Shown: positions 1 to 8,356, numbered from the stretch's first letter. The stretch: DNA of 41,503 nucleotides from Terriglobales bacterium (GCA_015655195.1 JAATFM010000082.1:1-41503), one strand, 5' to 3'. Made by a program: numbers and translations. Notes: generated from the letters alone by a model not told the origin.

Positions 1-823
1 CACCCTCGGCTGCTGCTGCTTCTTCTGCGACCGGTACCGGGTCCGGCTCCGTCTTGCGCTTTTCGTTCAGCAGCGCGGTGACAACCCGATGCACCGATTC
101 CAGAGACTCGCGGAACTTGTCGAGCGACGGATAGAAGTCTGTGCCGTAGGCATCCCGCTGGTAGCTGTCCAGCTCATCGACAGCCACAAGCGCAGCCGTC
201 AGCCCCTCATCGGCATCCATATATAGGCTCTTCGCCGTACCGGCAAACGCCTGGTCGAAATCCTCCGCCGAAATCCTGCCCTGATTGATGGCCTCCTCGC
301 GGGCCTCTTTCTTCTCCTTCGTGGATGCATCTTTCTCGTAGCCGACCATCCGGGAGTCCTGGTAGACCTCGTAGCTCCACCCGTTTTTCGTGAGGGGAAT
401 CTTGTATGCCGCGTCAGCAATCTGCCGGGTTGCCGTTTCCGCGGACATGGCCCGGAATTCCAGGTCGCCACCATCCTCGATCATCGGATGCAACGTCTCC
501 CAGAAGCCCTGCTGCAATGCCCGCAGCGTTTCAATGGCAGGCGCGAGCACGGAAAAGCCTTCCAGCCGGATGCTGGATTCCAAGTACCAGCTCGCCAGAC
601 GGATGTCTTTGCTCTTCTGGGCAAGCGTATCGCCGGCCAGCTTGTTCACAGCGCGGAAATCGGCCTTCTTGGTAGCTGCGCGCTCCCATGCCCCGGCGGG
701 AAGATCGTCGGACTCCTCCCGGCGCGCCTCTTTGATCTGCTCGAAGATGGGGTTGTAGTAAAGGTCGGGACCGGATGGATTATCGCCGGCAATGGGCTCC
801 AGCAAATCTTCGCGCAAAGGCAT
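1..823 (-). CDS. tssA: T6SS baseplate/cap protein TssA, C-terminus outside window
   Basis: The frame stays open from the ATG at 823 to the left edge, so about 274 N-terminal residues are visible. It begins MPLREDLLEPIAGDNPSG and continues with DLYYNPIFEQIKEARREE, the typical start of the ImpA N-terminal domain (the GDNPSG-like turn is a hallmark). A 'FWETLHPMIEDGGDLEFRA' stretch around residues 105-123 also matches that domain. TssA proteins act at the baseplate and at the distal end of the growing sheath. The start lies 1 nt after the stop of tagJ, so it is translationally coupled and last in the tssB-tssC-hcp-tagJ-tssA run. The visible end is Glu/Ala-rich, perhaps a linker before a C-terminal domain. 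The TssA subclass cannot be decided because that domain is missing. Confidence 0.88.
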   Translation of the reverse strand, partial: MPLREDLLEPIAGDNPSGPDLYYNPIFEQIKEARREESDDLPAGAWERAATKKADFRAVNKLAGDTLAQKSKDIRLASWYLESSIRLEGFSVLAPAIETLRALQQGFWETLHPMIEDGGDLEFRAMSAETATRQIADAAYKIPLTKNGWSYEVYQDSRMVGYEKDASTKEKKEAREEAINQGRISAEDFDQAFAGTAKSLYMDADEGLTAALVAVDELDSYQRDAYGTDFYPSLDKFRESLESVHRVVTALLNEKRKTEPDPVPVAEEAAAAEG

Positions 824-824
824 C

Positions 825-1547
825 TCAGGCTTCCTTTTCTTCCTTTTCCTCCGCACGCCACTGCACGCCCAACAGCTCCAGAATCGGAACTTCCACCCCG
901 TCGACGAGCATCATCTTCGCCCCGAATGGAACCTCGCCGTACTTCTCGTCCGGCTCCCACGCCACCTCGCGCCCCAGCGCGATGACTTCCTCCGGATGGC
1001 GGAAGGACAAGGGAGACAGCGCGGGAATCAGCACTTCGCCCAGCTCCTGCAACCGGAATTCCGGGCTCGTCTCCACCCGTGCGCTGGCCCAGACCAGGTC
1101 GCGCAGATTTACCGGCTTCTCCAGCGTCAGGCTGCGGAGATGATGGAACGGAATCCACGTATAACTGCCGGCGATAAACACTTCGAGATTGGGCCCGATC
1201 CGCGGGTCGGGGTCCTCGATGTTGTCGAATGGTTTCCCGTTCAGGAAACCACCGATAGGTTGGCTTTCCTTGACCTCCGGCGTATCGCCGCCGGCAAACA
1301 TCTCCGAGCGGGTACGCTCCGCGTGCAGCGCGCTGCGATAGAGCAGCGCGCCCGCGGCGGCCTTCGAGTTGTTGGTGGCGAGGAAATCAAGCTGCTTTTC
1401 GGCGCGGTCGTACTCGCCCGCAAAAAGCAGCAGCTCGAAAAGAAATATGCGGCGCGTGGCGTCGAGCGGATTTGCTTTCAACTCGTCGCCAAGCGCCTTG
1501 ATTGCTTCCCGCAGCTTTCCTGCGCGGTACAGTTCTTTGGCTGTCAT
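825..1547 (-). CDS. tagJ: T6SS accessory protein TagJ (ImpE family)
   Basis: This 240-residue protein starts MTAKELYRAGKLREAIKALG and continues with paired helices resembling tetratricopeptide repeats (about residues 1-75). The ImpE-specific C-terminal part includes 'FIAGSYTWIPFHHLRSLTLEKP' and 'LRDLVWASARVE'. In family members TagJ binds the sheath subunit TssB and is thought to modulate sheath assembly or ClpV-driven recycling; it is an accessory protein, not universal. It sits 5 nt downstream of hcp and 1 nt before tssA, so it belongs to the same transcript. The length is close to the usual 250-270 residues. The recognition rests on these motifs and the operon position. Confidence 0.86.
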   Translation of the reverse strand: MTAKELYRAGKLREAIKALGDELKANPLDATRRIFLFELLLFAGEYDRAEKQLDFLATNNSKAAAGALLYRSALHAERTRSEMFAGGDTPEVKESQPIGGFLNGKPFDNIEDPDPRIGPNLEVFIAGSYTWIPFHHLRSLTLEKPVNLRDLVWASARVETSPEFRLQELGEVLIPALSPLSFRHPEEVIALGREVAWEPDEKYGEVPFGAKMMLVDGVEVPILELLGVQWRAEEKEEKEA

Positions 1548-1552
1548 GGATC

Positions 1553-2029
1553 CTAGCTGAGCGTGTTTGTCTTGGTGTTCCAGGTAACAGCGCCGGTCGA
1601 TTGCAGGTTGCCCTTCTCGTCCTGAGCCTGATAGTCAACCTTGATCTGGTTGTAGCTGAAGGAGATGGATTCCGTCGGAATCTCGCTCGATGCCGAAATC
1701 TGCTGGCTCGTGATGAAGATCTCCTGGAAATCGATCTTGAGGTAGGGCTTGCCCTTCGCGCCGGACTTGACCGCGCTCAGAGTGCCGGTGGCAATGTGCG
1801 TGCCTTCGAGAATGGACTTGAACAACAAGGGGCTCGCCTTGTCGTAATTCTTCATGATGCTGAAGTCCGACAAGTCCGCCTTGCCGGCGCCGGAGCCGCC
1901 GCTACCCGAAACCGAAGTAACCTGGGAAGCGCCCCAGCTGAACGAGAGCACCTGGATCTGATTCTTGAAGTTTGTGTCTTCGGATTCGCCGTCAACACCG
2001 TCGAGCTTCAGGAAATAATCAACCGCCAT
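1553..2029 (-). CDS. hcp: T6SS inner tube protein Hcp (TssD)
   Basis: This 158-residue protein starts MAVDYFLKLDGVDGESED, the standard opening of Hcp, with 'IQVLSFSWGASQ' about 20 residues later and 'PLLFKSILEGTHIATGTL' in the middle. Hcp forms hexameric rings that stack into the tube expelled by the T6SS and is itself secreted; it has no signal peptide, as expected. A Gly/Ser-rich loop (about residues 40-48) occupies the position of the variable loop in other Hcps. A good ribosome site (AAAGGA) lies about 10 nt before the ATG. The gap of 68 nt to tssC contains a hairpin (2050-2066), whereas the other joints of this operon are 1-5 nt. That suggests hcp has its own expression level. Confidence 0.95.
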   Translation of the reverse strand: MAVDYFLKLDGVDGESEDTNFKNQIQVLSFSWGASQVTSVSGSGGSGAGKADLSDFSIMKNYDKASPLLFKSILEGTHIATGTLSAVKSGAKGKPYLKIDFQEIFITSQQISASSEIPTESISFSYNQIKVDYQAQDEKGNLQSTGAVTWNTKTNTLS

Positions 2030-2049
2030 AGTAGCATCCTTTCACGTTA

Positions 2050-2066
2050 CCGCCTCCGCGAGGCGG
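2050..2066 (-). promoter_or_regulatory. hairpin in the tssC-hcp gap
   Basis: The arms CCGCCTC (2050-2056) and GAGGCGG (2060-2066) pair perfectly over 7 bp around a 3-nt loop. The hairpin lies between the tssC stop and the hcp ribosome site and has no U-tract, so it is not a standard terminator. It could be a processing or stabilising stem giving more hcp than tssC message. The role is inference. Confidence 0.4.
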
Positions 2067-2097
2067 GCAAGAGAGTGATCGTGCGAGCAACCGGGAA

Positions 2098-3588
2098 CTA
2101 CTTGCCCGCAGGTTTGGGAAGGTCCGCCACAAGGCGAAGGGATACCGTCAGCTCATCCAACTGGAAGTGCGGACGGAGGAAGGCCACTGCACGCAAAGCG
2201 CCGGGTTTCCCAGGCACTTCCATCACCTCGATGCGCGCCTCGCGGAGCGGACGCTCCGCCTTGGCCGCCGGAGAAGCATTATCGCTGGCAATGACGTACT
2301 GGGAGACCCACTGATTGAGGAACGAGTCGGCCTGGCTGCGGCTCATGGTGCTGCCGATCTTGTCGCGCATCATCGCCTTGAGGTAATGAGCGAAACGGGA
2401 CATGGCAAGCATGTATGGCAACTGCGAGGAGAGCCTGGCGTTGGCATTGGCCTCATCCTTGTCGTACTTTTTGGGCTTGTTGGCCGTCTGCACGCTGAAA
2501 AACGCAGCGTAATCGGTGCCCTTGCAGTGCACGAGCGGAACCAGACCCTGATCGGCCAACTCCTTCTCGCGGCGGTCGGTAATCGTGACTTCGGTGGGGC
2601 ACTTGAGCGCCACATCGCCGTCGTCGGTCTTGAAGTTATGCGTGGGCAGAGCCTCGACCAGACCGCCGCCTTCCACGCCGCGGATCGCGGCGCACCAGCC
2701 ATACCGAGCAAAGGAATTCGAGAGCCGCGCTCCGAGCGCAAAAGCCGCATTGCCCCACAGGTATTTCTTGTGATCGGTGCCGTCCACTGCCTCTTCGTAG
2801 GCAAACTCGTCGATGGGGCGCGTCTCCTTGCCGTAAGGCTCGCGGAGCAGGATGTGCGGCATCGTCAGGGCCACGTAACGGGAGTCGTCCGAGGCGCGGA
2901 AGCTCTTCCAGCGGGCATACTCCGTGCTGTCGAAGACCTTGGAGACATCGCGGACACTGCTCAACTGGCCGAACTCGGAGAGATTCAACAGCTCGGGACC
3001 GGCAGCGGTAAGGAACGGTGCGTGCGCCGCGGATGCAACCTGGCTCACCTTCTCAAGCAGCTCGACGTCTTCGCCGCTGCGCCCGAACTCGTAATCGCCG
3101 ACGAGGGCCGCGAAGGGTGCACCGCCGAAGACGCCGAACTCTTCTTCGTAAACCTTCTTGAAGAGCGCGCTCTGGTCGAACTCCGGCGCGCGCTGCAAAT
3201 CGCGCAGCAGGTCGCGCTTGGAGACGTTCAGCACCTTGATCTTGAGCATGTCGCTGGTTTCGCTGTTATCCATCAGGTACTTGATGCCGCGCCAGGTGCC
3301 TTCGAGCTTCTGGAACGCCTCATGGTGCAGCACTTCGTTCAACTGCACCGAGATCAACCTGTCGATCTCCGCAATGCGCGTGCCAATCGTGGCCTCCGCG
3401 TCGCGCGAGAGCGTCATGTGCCCTTCGAGGACCTGGTTGATGAATTCCTTCACCATGTCCTTGCCGCGCTGCTGGGATGCGTCATCCTTGCCAAACCGGC
3501 CCTGAGAGACGATTGACTCAAGCAGCGATACTTCTTCCGTAGTCCCTTGCGCTGCGGCCTGTGCGGCCGCCTGATCGGCAGTGCTCAT
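2098..3588 (-). CDS. tssC: T6SS contractile sheath large subunit TssC
   Basis: This 496-residue protein is close to the usual 490-500 for TssC (VipB/ImpD family). Recognisable blocks are 'EFINQVLEGHMTLSRDAEATIGTRIAEIDRLIS' near residues 48-80, 'HHEAFQKLEGTWRGIKYLM' near 88-106, 'FGALVGDYEFGRSGED'-like sequence near 160, and 'LTMPHILLREPYG' near 245. TssB and TssC interlock into the cytoplasmic sheath whose contraction drives Hcp and the spike outward. The gene starts 3 nt after the tssB stop, consistent with stoichiometric co-translation. A short Ala/Gln-rich N-terminus (residues 1-20) precedes the conserved part. Nothing suggests damage. Confidence 0.95.
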   Translation of the reverse strand: MSTADQAAAQAAAQGTTEEVSLLESIVSQGRFGKDDASQQRGKDMVKEFINQVLEGHMTLSRDAEATIGTRIAEIDRLISVQLNEVLHHEAFQKLEGTWRGIKYLMDNSETSDMLKIKVLNVSKRDLLRDLQRAPEFDQSALFKKVYEEEFGVFGGAPFAALVGDYEFGRSGEDVELLEKVSQVASAAHAPFLTAAGPELLNLSEFGQLSSVRDVSKVFDSTEYARWKSFRASDDSRYVALTMPHILLREPYGKETRPIDEFAYEEAVDGTDHKKYLWGNAAFALGARLSNSFARYGWCAAIRGVEGGGLVEALPTHNFKTDDGDVALKCPTEVTITDRREKELADQGLVPLVHCKGTDYAAFFSVQTANKPKKYDKDEANANARLSSQLPYMLAMSRFAHYLKAMMRDKIGSTMSRSQADSFLNQWVSQYVIASDNASPAAKAERPLREARIEVMEVPGKPGALRAVAFLRPHFQLDELTVSLRLVADLPKPAGK

Positions 3589-3591
3589 CGC

Positions 3592-4104
3592 TTATTCTCC
3601 TTCCGGCTTGGAGCCCAGTTCCGCACGCAGCCGGCCCAGTTCTTCCGTGTTCGATACGGCGTCATACAGCGCCTGATCCAGTTGATCGTTGCCCTGCAAG
3701 CTGCCGCGCAGATTCGACAGGCGCGTGCGCAGATCCAGCAGTTCCTTGATGGGGCCAACCTGCTCGGCAACCTTGGCCGGCGAGAAATCGTCCAGGCTCT
3801 CGAACTTCAGGTCCACGCCGATCTGGCCGGCCTTGTCGCTCAGCTTGTTCTCAACCGAAAACTTCAGGTGGGGCTGCATTCCCTTGAGAACGCTATCGAA
3901 GTTGTCGGGGTTGATCTCGACAAACTTCCGATCCTTCAAAGCCGCCAGGGGCTTCTCCGGCTGGCCGGTAAGATCGCCGAGCACTCCCATGACGAAGGGC
4001 AGCTCCTTCATCTCGATAGCATTGCCGACTTCGACGTCATAGGTAATCTGCACCCGGGGCGACCGGACGCGGCTTAGTTTCTGCTGAGTGCTCTCTCTCG
4101 CCAT
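3592..4104 (-). CDS. tssB: T6SS contractile sheath small subunit TssB
   Basis: This 170-residue protein starts MARESTQQKLSRVRSPRVQ and carries 'VGNAIEMKELPFVMGVLGDL' at about residues 26-45, 'FVEINPDNFDSVLKGMQPHL' near 61-80, and the late 'LLDLRTRLSNLRGSLQGND' helix. These are the conserved elements of TssB (VipA/ImpB). The last residues (about 150-170) are Glu-rich. It is the first gene of the leftward T6SS operon, and its promoter should lie in 4105-4468, shared with the divergent tssK1. The partner TssC is next, 3 nt away. The start is the ATG preceded by an A/G-rich GGAGGT-like stretch in the reverse strand. Confidence 0.94.
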   Translation of the reverse strand: MARESTQQKLSRVRSPRVQITYDVEVGNAIEMKELPFVMGVLGDLTGQPEKPLAALKDRKFVEINPDNFDSVLKGMQPHLKFSVENKLSDKAGQIGVDLKFESLDDFSPAKVAEQVGPIKELLDLRTRLSNLRGSLQGNDQLDQALYDAVSNTEELGRLRAELGSKPEGE

Positions 4105-4468
4105 ACGACCTCCAAATTTTCTGGTTGTGACCTGTGCAACTACAACAACACAAACACGCGCGCGTGTCTACTCGATTTTTTTCGAAGGGGAATTACTTTG
4201 GGACTATACCTCGCTCCATCCATGATTGGCCGTTACATCCGCCCCCCGGACAACGTTGCCCGACCGGCCAATCAGTATCTCGCGCAATATTTTTCTGTCC
4301 CGATAAGTCCAGCAAATTATGCCGCGCCGAAATGCGCGTGTCAACTACTCGATTTGTGAATTTTCTCCTCAGCCGAAACTAACTCCGGCGCGCATTTGCA
4401 CTCACTGACTATAAGTGCGGTTTCCCTCTTCGCCGTATCATGCGATACTCAGGCGAGGTTCTCGCCCT
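4105..4468. promoter_or_regulatory. divergent control region between tssB and tssK1
   Basis: This 364-nt stretch has no convincing gene. It is clearly richer in A/T than its neighbours. It holds a perfect 10-bp inverted repeat, TGATTGGCCG (4223-4232) and CGGCCAATCA (4265-4274), spaced by 32 nt. It also holds a direct repeat of the form GCGCGTGTC..TACTCGATTT at 4160-4178 and 4334-4355; the second copy has a 3-nt insertion. The repeats flank the middle of the region, as paired regulator sites for two divergent promoters might. No sigma-54 site with correct spacing was found. The regulatory role is inference from position and symmetry. Confidence 0.5.
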
Positions 4469-5827
4469 ATGAGACAACTTCAGCCAGTGGTCTGGTCCAA
4501 GGGGACATTTCTCTCCCCTCAGCACCTGCAATGCCAGGAACGTTTTGTCGAAGATTGTTCGCGCTTTTATCTTGACTCGCTGAACCCGCACCTGTGGGGT
4601 TTGCGCGAGTTGCAGATTGACACCAAGGCGCTCTCCGAGGGCCGTCTCGCCATCCTGAGCGCCTCGGGCCTCTTTCCCGATGCGCTGCCCATCGACATTC
4701 CGCTCTCCGAGTATCCGCCGCCTGCGCGCGTTCTCAACGAGTGCTTTCGCGAAGGCATGACAAGCTGCGTTTTCTACCTCGCCATCCCCGAGTATCTGCA
4801 TGGCGGCATGAATGTTTCCGTGGACCGCAGCAGCGTCTCGACGCGCTTTCAAGCACAGGTGCTGATGGTGCGCGACGAAAACTCCGGCGCGAGCGAAAAG
4901 CCTATCCAGGTGGCGCGCAAGAACCTGCAAATTCTGGCCGAGAACGAGAGCCGCGAGGGATCGGTCACGCTGGGCTTTGCGCGCATCCTGCGCTCACAGA
5001 CCGGCTCCTATCAGCTCGATCCCGATTACGTTCCGCCGCTCATCAACGCGCACGCGCATCCGCTGCTCAAGAGCATCCTGAGCAATCTCATCGAGCTGAT
5101 GGTGACGCGTTCGAGCCAACTCTCCGGCACGCGGCGGCAGAAGAACCAGTCGCTAGCCGACTTTACCGCCGCCGATATTGCAAACTTCTGGCTGCTCTAC
5201 ACGATCAACAGCCACCTGCCTGTCTTCCGCCACTTTCTTGAGTCCGGCACGGTGCTGCCCGAAGAGCTGTTCAAGGAGATGGGCGAATTTGCAGGCGCAC
5301 TCACCACGTTCTCGCTGAAGATTGCGCCGCGCAATCTGCCCGCATATCATCACGAGCAGCTCGGCGTCTGCTTTGCGGAGATGGACCGGCTCATTCGCAT
5401 CATGCTCGACACCGTGGTGCCGAGCAACTTCATCGCCCTGCCGCTGAAGTTCGTCCGCGACACGATTTACGCCACTTCGATCGAGAAGGATTCTTACTTC
5501 CAGGGCTCGCGCTTTTATCTTGCCGTCTCAGCGGACATACGCGAGGCCGACCTGATCGACCGCGCACGCAAGCTCATCAAGACCGTCTCGGCGAGCGAGA
5601 TCGAGCTGCTGATTCGCAACGCGCTGCCCGGCATGAAGCTCACGCATGTACCGACGCCGCCGCGGGCGATTCCCGTCAAGCTCAAGCACCAGTATTTTGC
5701 CATCGAGCAGGAAGGGCCGTTCTGGGAGACAGTGCTGCGCTCGCGCACCTTCGCCGCCTATGTGCCGTCGGAGATTCTGAACCCGCAGATGGAGCTCGTC
5801 ATCCTGCTGCCGGAAGCGAGTTCCTGA
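4469..5827 (+). CDS. tssK: T6SS baseplate protein TssK, first copy
   Basis: The start is taken at the ATG at 4469 because the family conservation begins there (MRQLQPVVWSKGTFLSPQHLQ); the upstream open frame is not family-like. The product is 452 residues, normal for TssK (ImpJ/VasE). Key blocks are the N-terminal 'VVWSKGTFLSPQHLQCQERF' and the C-terminal 'LIRNALPGMKLTHVPTPPRAIPVK' and 'YFAIEQEGPFWETVLRS'. TssK trimers link the baseplate wedges to the TssL/TssM membrane complex. It is transcribed divergently from the sheath operon and followed by a convergent gene. A second, clearly different tssK lies at 8754, so this locus encodes two. Which copy, or whether a mixed trimer, builds the baseplate cannot be seen from sequence. 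Confidence 0.93.
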   Translation: MRQLQPVVWSKGTFLSPQHLQCQERFVEDCSRFYLDSLNPHLWGLRELQIDTKALSEGRLAILSASGLFPDALPIDIPLSEYPPPARVLNECFREGMTSCVFYLAIPEYLHGGMNVSVDRSSVSTRFQAQVLMVRDENSGASEKPIQVARKNLQILAENESREGSVTLGFARILRSQTGSYQLDPDYVPPLINAHAHPLLKSILSNLIELMVTRSSQLSGTRRQKNQSLADFTAADIANFWLLYTINSHLPVFRHFLESGTVLPEELFKEMGEFAGALTTFSLKIAPRNLPAYHHEQLGVCFAEMDRLIRIMLDTVVPSNFIALPLKFVRDTIYATSIEKDSYFQGSRFYLAVSADIREADLIDRARKLIKTVSASEIELLIRNALPGMKLTHVPTPPRAIPVKLKHQYFAIEQEGPFWETVLRSRTFAAYVPSEILNPQMELVILLPEASS

Positions 5828-5834
5828 AGGTAGG

Positions 5835-5852
5835 CCGGGGATTTATCCCCGG
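5835..5852. repeat. palindromic repeat, family B (TTTA loop)
   Basis: CCGGGGA-TTTA-TCCCCGG forms a perfect 7-bp stem with a 4-nt loop just after the tssK1 stop. The same stem with the loop TAAA occurs at 21006-21023. It belongs to the dispersed set of short TAAA/TTTA-loop palindromes in this window and may also act as a bidirectional terminator between the converging genes. Confidence 0.7.
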
Positions 5853-5912
5853 TACGCCCAGGCTGTATCGACAATTCTGCGGTTACCTTTCGCCCGTTCT
5901 CCCACCATGCTT

Positions 5913-5954
5913 CCGTGCCCCATCCTTGCGCCTTGTTTCTGGCGCAAGGGTGGG
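5913..5954 (-). repeat. dispersed hairpin repeat, family A (reverse orientation)
   Basis: The arms 5919-5932 and 5941-5954 pair over 14 bp with one wobble. The loop is TTGTTTCT. Read on the minus strand it matches the family consensus: CCCACCCT, a variable stem part, an A-rich loop, the complementary stem, and a GGGCACGG tail. Five other members in forward orientation occur later in the window. Confidence 0.8.
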
Positions 5955-5998
5955 ACTACGCAAAATTCCTATCAGCGAAACCTATATGCCGATTCGGC

Positions 5999-8356
5999 CT
6001 AATGCTTGAGCAGGAAAACGACCGTTACCAGCAGCACCACCAGCAGAAAAATAATCAGCACCAGCAGCAGCGGAACGAACTTCTGGAGCTTGGAGCCGCC
6101 CTGCGCCGGAGCAGCGGGCGGTGCCTGCATCGCGGGAGGCTGCATCTGCGGCATCGGTGGCATCTGCATGTGCGGCATCTGCATGGAGCCGGCGGGCGCG
6201 CCCATGTGGCCCATTCCTCCGCTCATGCCACCTCCGCCGGGACCGGAGATTCCGCCACCCACATTGCCGGGCGCGGCTGAGCCGTACATTGACATTCCAC
6301 CTGCCGAGGCGGATGCCGACGCGCCCATGCCACCGGGGTTCATCAGCGATTGTGGCGAGAACTGCGGCGCGGGTAGCTTTATGCCGGGGATTGCCGGCAT
6401 TCCCGGTGCCGGCGCAGAAGGTGGCGCGCCTGGCGCTCCAGGCGCGGCTCCCTGCTGCGGCCCCTGGCGAAGAGCCGCTTCACGCAGCTTTGAGGCGTTG
6501 AGAATGCGAGTCACTTCGCTTGGCCCGGAACTTGTCGGCATGGACGGCGCGGACGCGGCAGGCTGCATGGACATTGCCCGCGTGGCTTCGCTGCCGGCAG
6601 ACTGGACCGGCGCGTAACCGCCGGTCGCCGACTGTGGCTCAGGGAACGAAGAGGATGAGCTGGGCGAATCGAAGGTACTAGTCCATGAGCCGCCCTGGGG
6701 CGCGGAAGGCGGGACCGGCGCGCTGACTGGCGACTGGGAGGAAGAACTATCCAGCTTGCGAAGCAGAGTCGTGACGCCAACGCCGAGATTCGGGTCCGAC
6801 GGCGGACCGGAGGCCGAAGAGTCAAAGCCTCCACTGCTTCTGGGCGCAGGCTCAGTTCCGAGATTAAAGCTGCTGGGATTATTGCTGGCACTAAAACCAC
6901 TGCTTTCGCGCGGAGGCTCCCACGCGGGGCTGGCCTGCTGCGGCGGAGGGCCGGAACGGGAGAGAATCTGCGTGAAGGAAGCGGGGTCTGGCGCAGGAGG
7001 CGGAGGCGCACCGAAACCCGGCCCGCTGAAACCTGAACCGCTGCTGCTTGAGCTGCTGCTACCTGGACCGCCGCCTAAGGTTCCGAACATCTGCGTAAGG
7101 GAAGGCTGATCGGAGACACTCGCGGGCGGAGGCGCGCTGGCAAACGCCTGTTCCCTTTCGGCTGCCGGAACCCTGCTGAAAAGCTCGGTGAATCCGCCGC
7201 TTTGGGACGAAGCCGGGGCCGGAGTTGGAGCCGGGGCTAGATTCGGGGTCGGAGCCGAATCGGAAAATATCGGAGCCGGAGGCTGCGTGGACGGCCCCGA
7301 GGCCGATCCACCGAATGTTCCGAACATCTGCGTGAAAGAACCACCACCGCCGGAAGATGCAGGCGCGACTGGCGCAGCAGGCGGCGCGCTGAAAGAAGGC
7401 AACGTGGACGGAGAAGCCGGTTCCGGCAAGGAAACCTTACCAAAAAGCTCGGTGAATCCACCGCTTTGGGACGAAGCTGGCGCTGGGGCCGGAACCGGGG
7501 CCGGAATCGGGGCAGGAGCAGGCGGCGTGGACGATCCCGCCGCCGATCCGCCAAATGTTCCGAACATCTGTGTGAAGGAACCGCCGCCACCGGAAGACGC
7601 AGGCGCAGCCGGTGCCGCAGGGGGCGCGCTAAAGGAAGGCAGCGTGGGCGGAGAAGCTGGTTCGGGCGAGGAGATTTTGCCGAACAGCTCCGTAAACCCA
7701 CCGGACTGGCTCGAAGCTGGAGCTGAGGTCGGGGCGGGCGCAGAAGCAGCGGGCGGCACGCTGAAGGAAGGCGGAGCGGGAGTTGGTTCCGGCGAGGAGA
7801 CTTTGCCGAACAGTTCGGTAAATCCGCCGGACGGAGCTGAGGCCGGGCTGGAAACTGGAGCTGAAGCCGGAGCGGGCGGTGCACTTTGCCAGCCACTCGA
7901 AGGCTCGGCGGCTGGCTTTCCCTGCGCGCCGAGTGTGCTGAGAAGAGCGGTGAATCCGCTCGGTTCCGGCGCAGGCGCTGAAGACGGAACTGGAGCCGGA
8001 GGCGGGGCTGGAGCCGGAGCGGCAACAGGCGCATCCGCCGCACGAAGCCGGTTGAGAAGACTGTCCTGGCTGGCGCCCCTCTCGGCGGGAGCCACCCGAT
8101 GCACTACCGGCTCAGCCGGAGCGGGCGGGGCGGGCGGCTTCTTCGATCCGCCCATCAACAGATTCAGCAAATCGTCATCGGCAGAAGCAGAACCGGACGA
8201 GACTGCACCCGACTGGGCAGCGCCTGCCGGAGCAGAAGCCACCGGCTTGACCTGACCGAATGCAGCCGTCGCTCCAAAGCCCGGCTCGCCGCCGCCCTGC
8301 GAGGACGCCGGATTGCCGGCAGGCCCATCCGGATTCCAACTTTCCTGATTTCCCAT
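5999..8356 (-). CDS. tail-anchored, disordered multi-motif protein in the T6SS locus, function unknown
   Basis: I do not recognise a named family. The start is placed at 8356 (MGNQESWNPDG) because a GGAGG site lies 7 nt upstream; an in-frame ATG 60 nt earlier lacks one. The product is 785 residues, almost entirely Pro/Ala/Ser/Gly. Within it lie about 12 copies of a short hydrophobic motif. Four are GGFTELF(G/S)(K/R)(V/I), three are S(F/L)TQMFGT(F/L)GG, and looser versions include SGFTALLSTL, ASFTQILSRS, VTTLLRKL and SEVTRILNAS. Residues about 690-750 are rich in Met, Gly and Pro (MQMPHMQMPPMPQM). The protein ends with KLQKFVP and about 22 strongly hydrophobic residues, then KH: a C-terminal tail anchor that would leave the rest in the cytoplasm. 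It lies between the two tssK genes, so a scaffold or tether for T6SS parts is plausible but unproven. Confidence 0.85.
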   Translation of the reverse strand: MGNQESWNPDGPAGNPASSQGGGEPGFGATAAFGQVKPVASAPAGAAQSGAVSSGSASADDDLLNLLMGGSKKPPAPPAPAEPVVHRVAPAERGASQDSLLNRLRAADAPVAAPAPAPPPAPVPSSAPAPEPSGFTALLSTLGAQGKPAAEPSSGWQSAPPAPASAPVSSPASAPSGGFTELFGKVSSPEPTPAPPSFSVPPAASAPAPTSAPASSQSGGFTELFGKISSPEPASPPTLPSFSAPPAAPAAPASSGGGGSFTQMFGTFGGSAAGSSTPPAPAPIPAPVPAPAPASSQSGGFTELFGKVSLPEPASPSTLPSFSAPPAAPVAPASSGGGGSFTQMFGTFGGSASGPSTQPPAPIFSDSAPTPNLAPAPTPAPASSQSGGFTELFSRVPAAEREQAFASAPPPASVSDQPSLTQMFGTLGGGPGSSSSSSSGSGFSGPGFGAPPPPAPDPASFTQILSRSGPPPQQASPAWEPPRESSGFSASNNPSSFNLGTEPAPRSSGGFDSSASGPPSDPNLGVGVTTLLRKLDSSSSQSPVSAPVPPSAPQGGSWTSTFDSPSSSSSFPEPQSATGGYAPVQSAGSEATRAMSMQPAASAPSMPTSSGPSEVTRILNASKLREAALRQGPQQGAAPGAPGAPPSAPAPGMPAIPGIKLPAPQFSPQSLMNPGGMGASASASAGGMSMYGSAAPGNVGGGISGPGGGGMSGGMGHMGAPAGSMQMPHMQMPPMPQMQPPAMQAPPAAPAQGGSKLQKFVPLLLVLIIFLLVVLLVTVVFLLKH

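Noticed and set aside
4388..4406. Sigma-54-like site (GG..GC type) before tssK1
   Set aside because: GG and GC are separated by 9 nt, not the required 10, and the -24 box lacks the TGGCA form.
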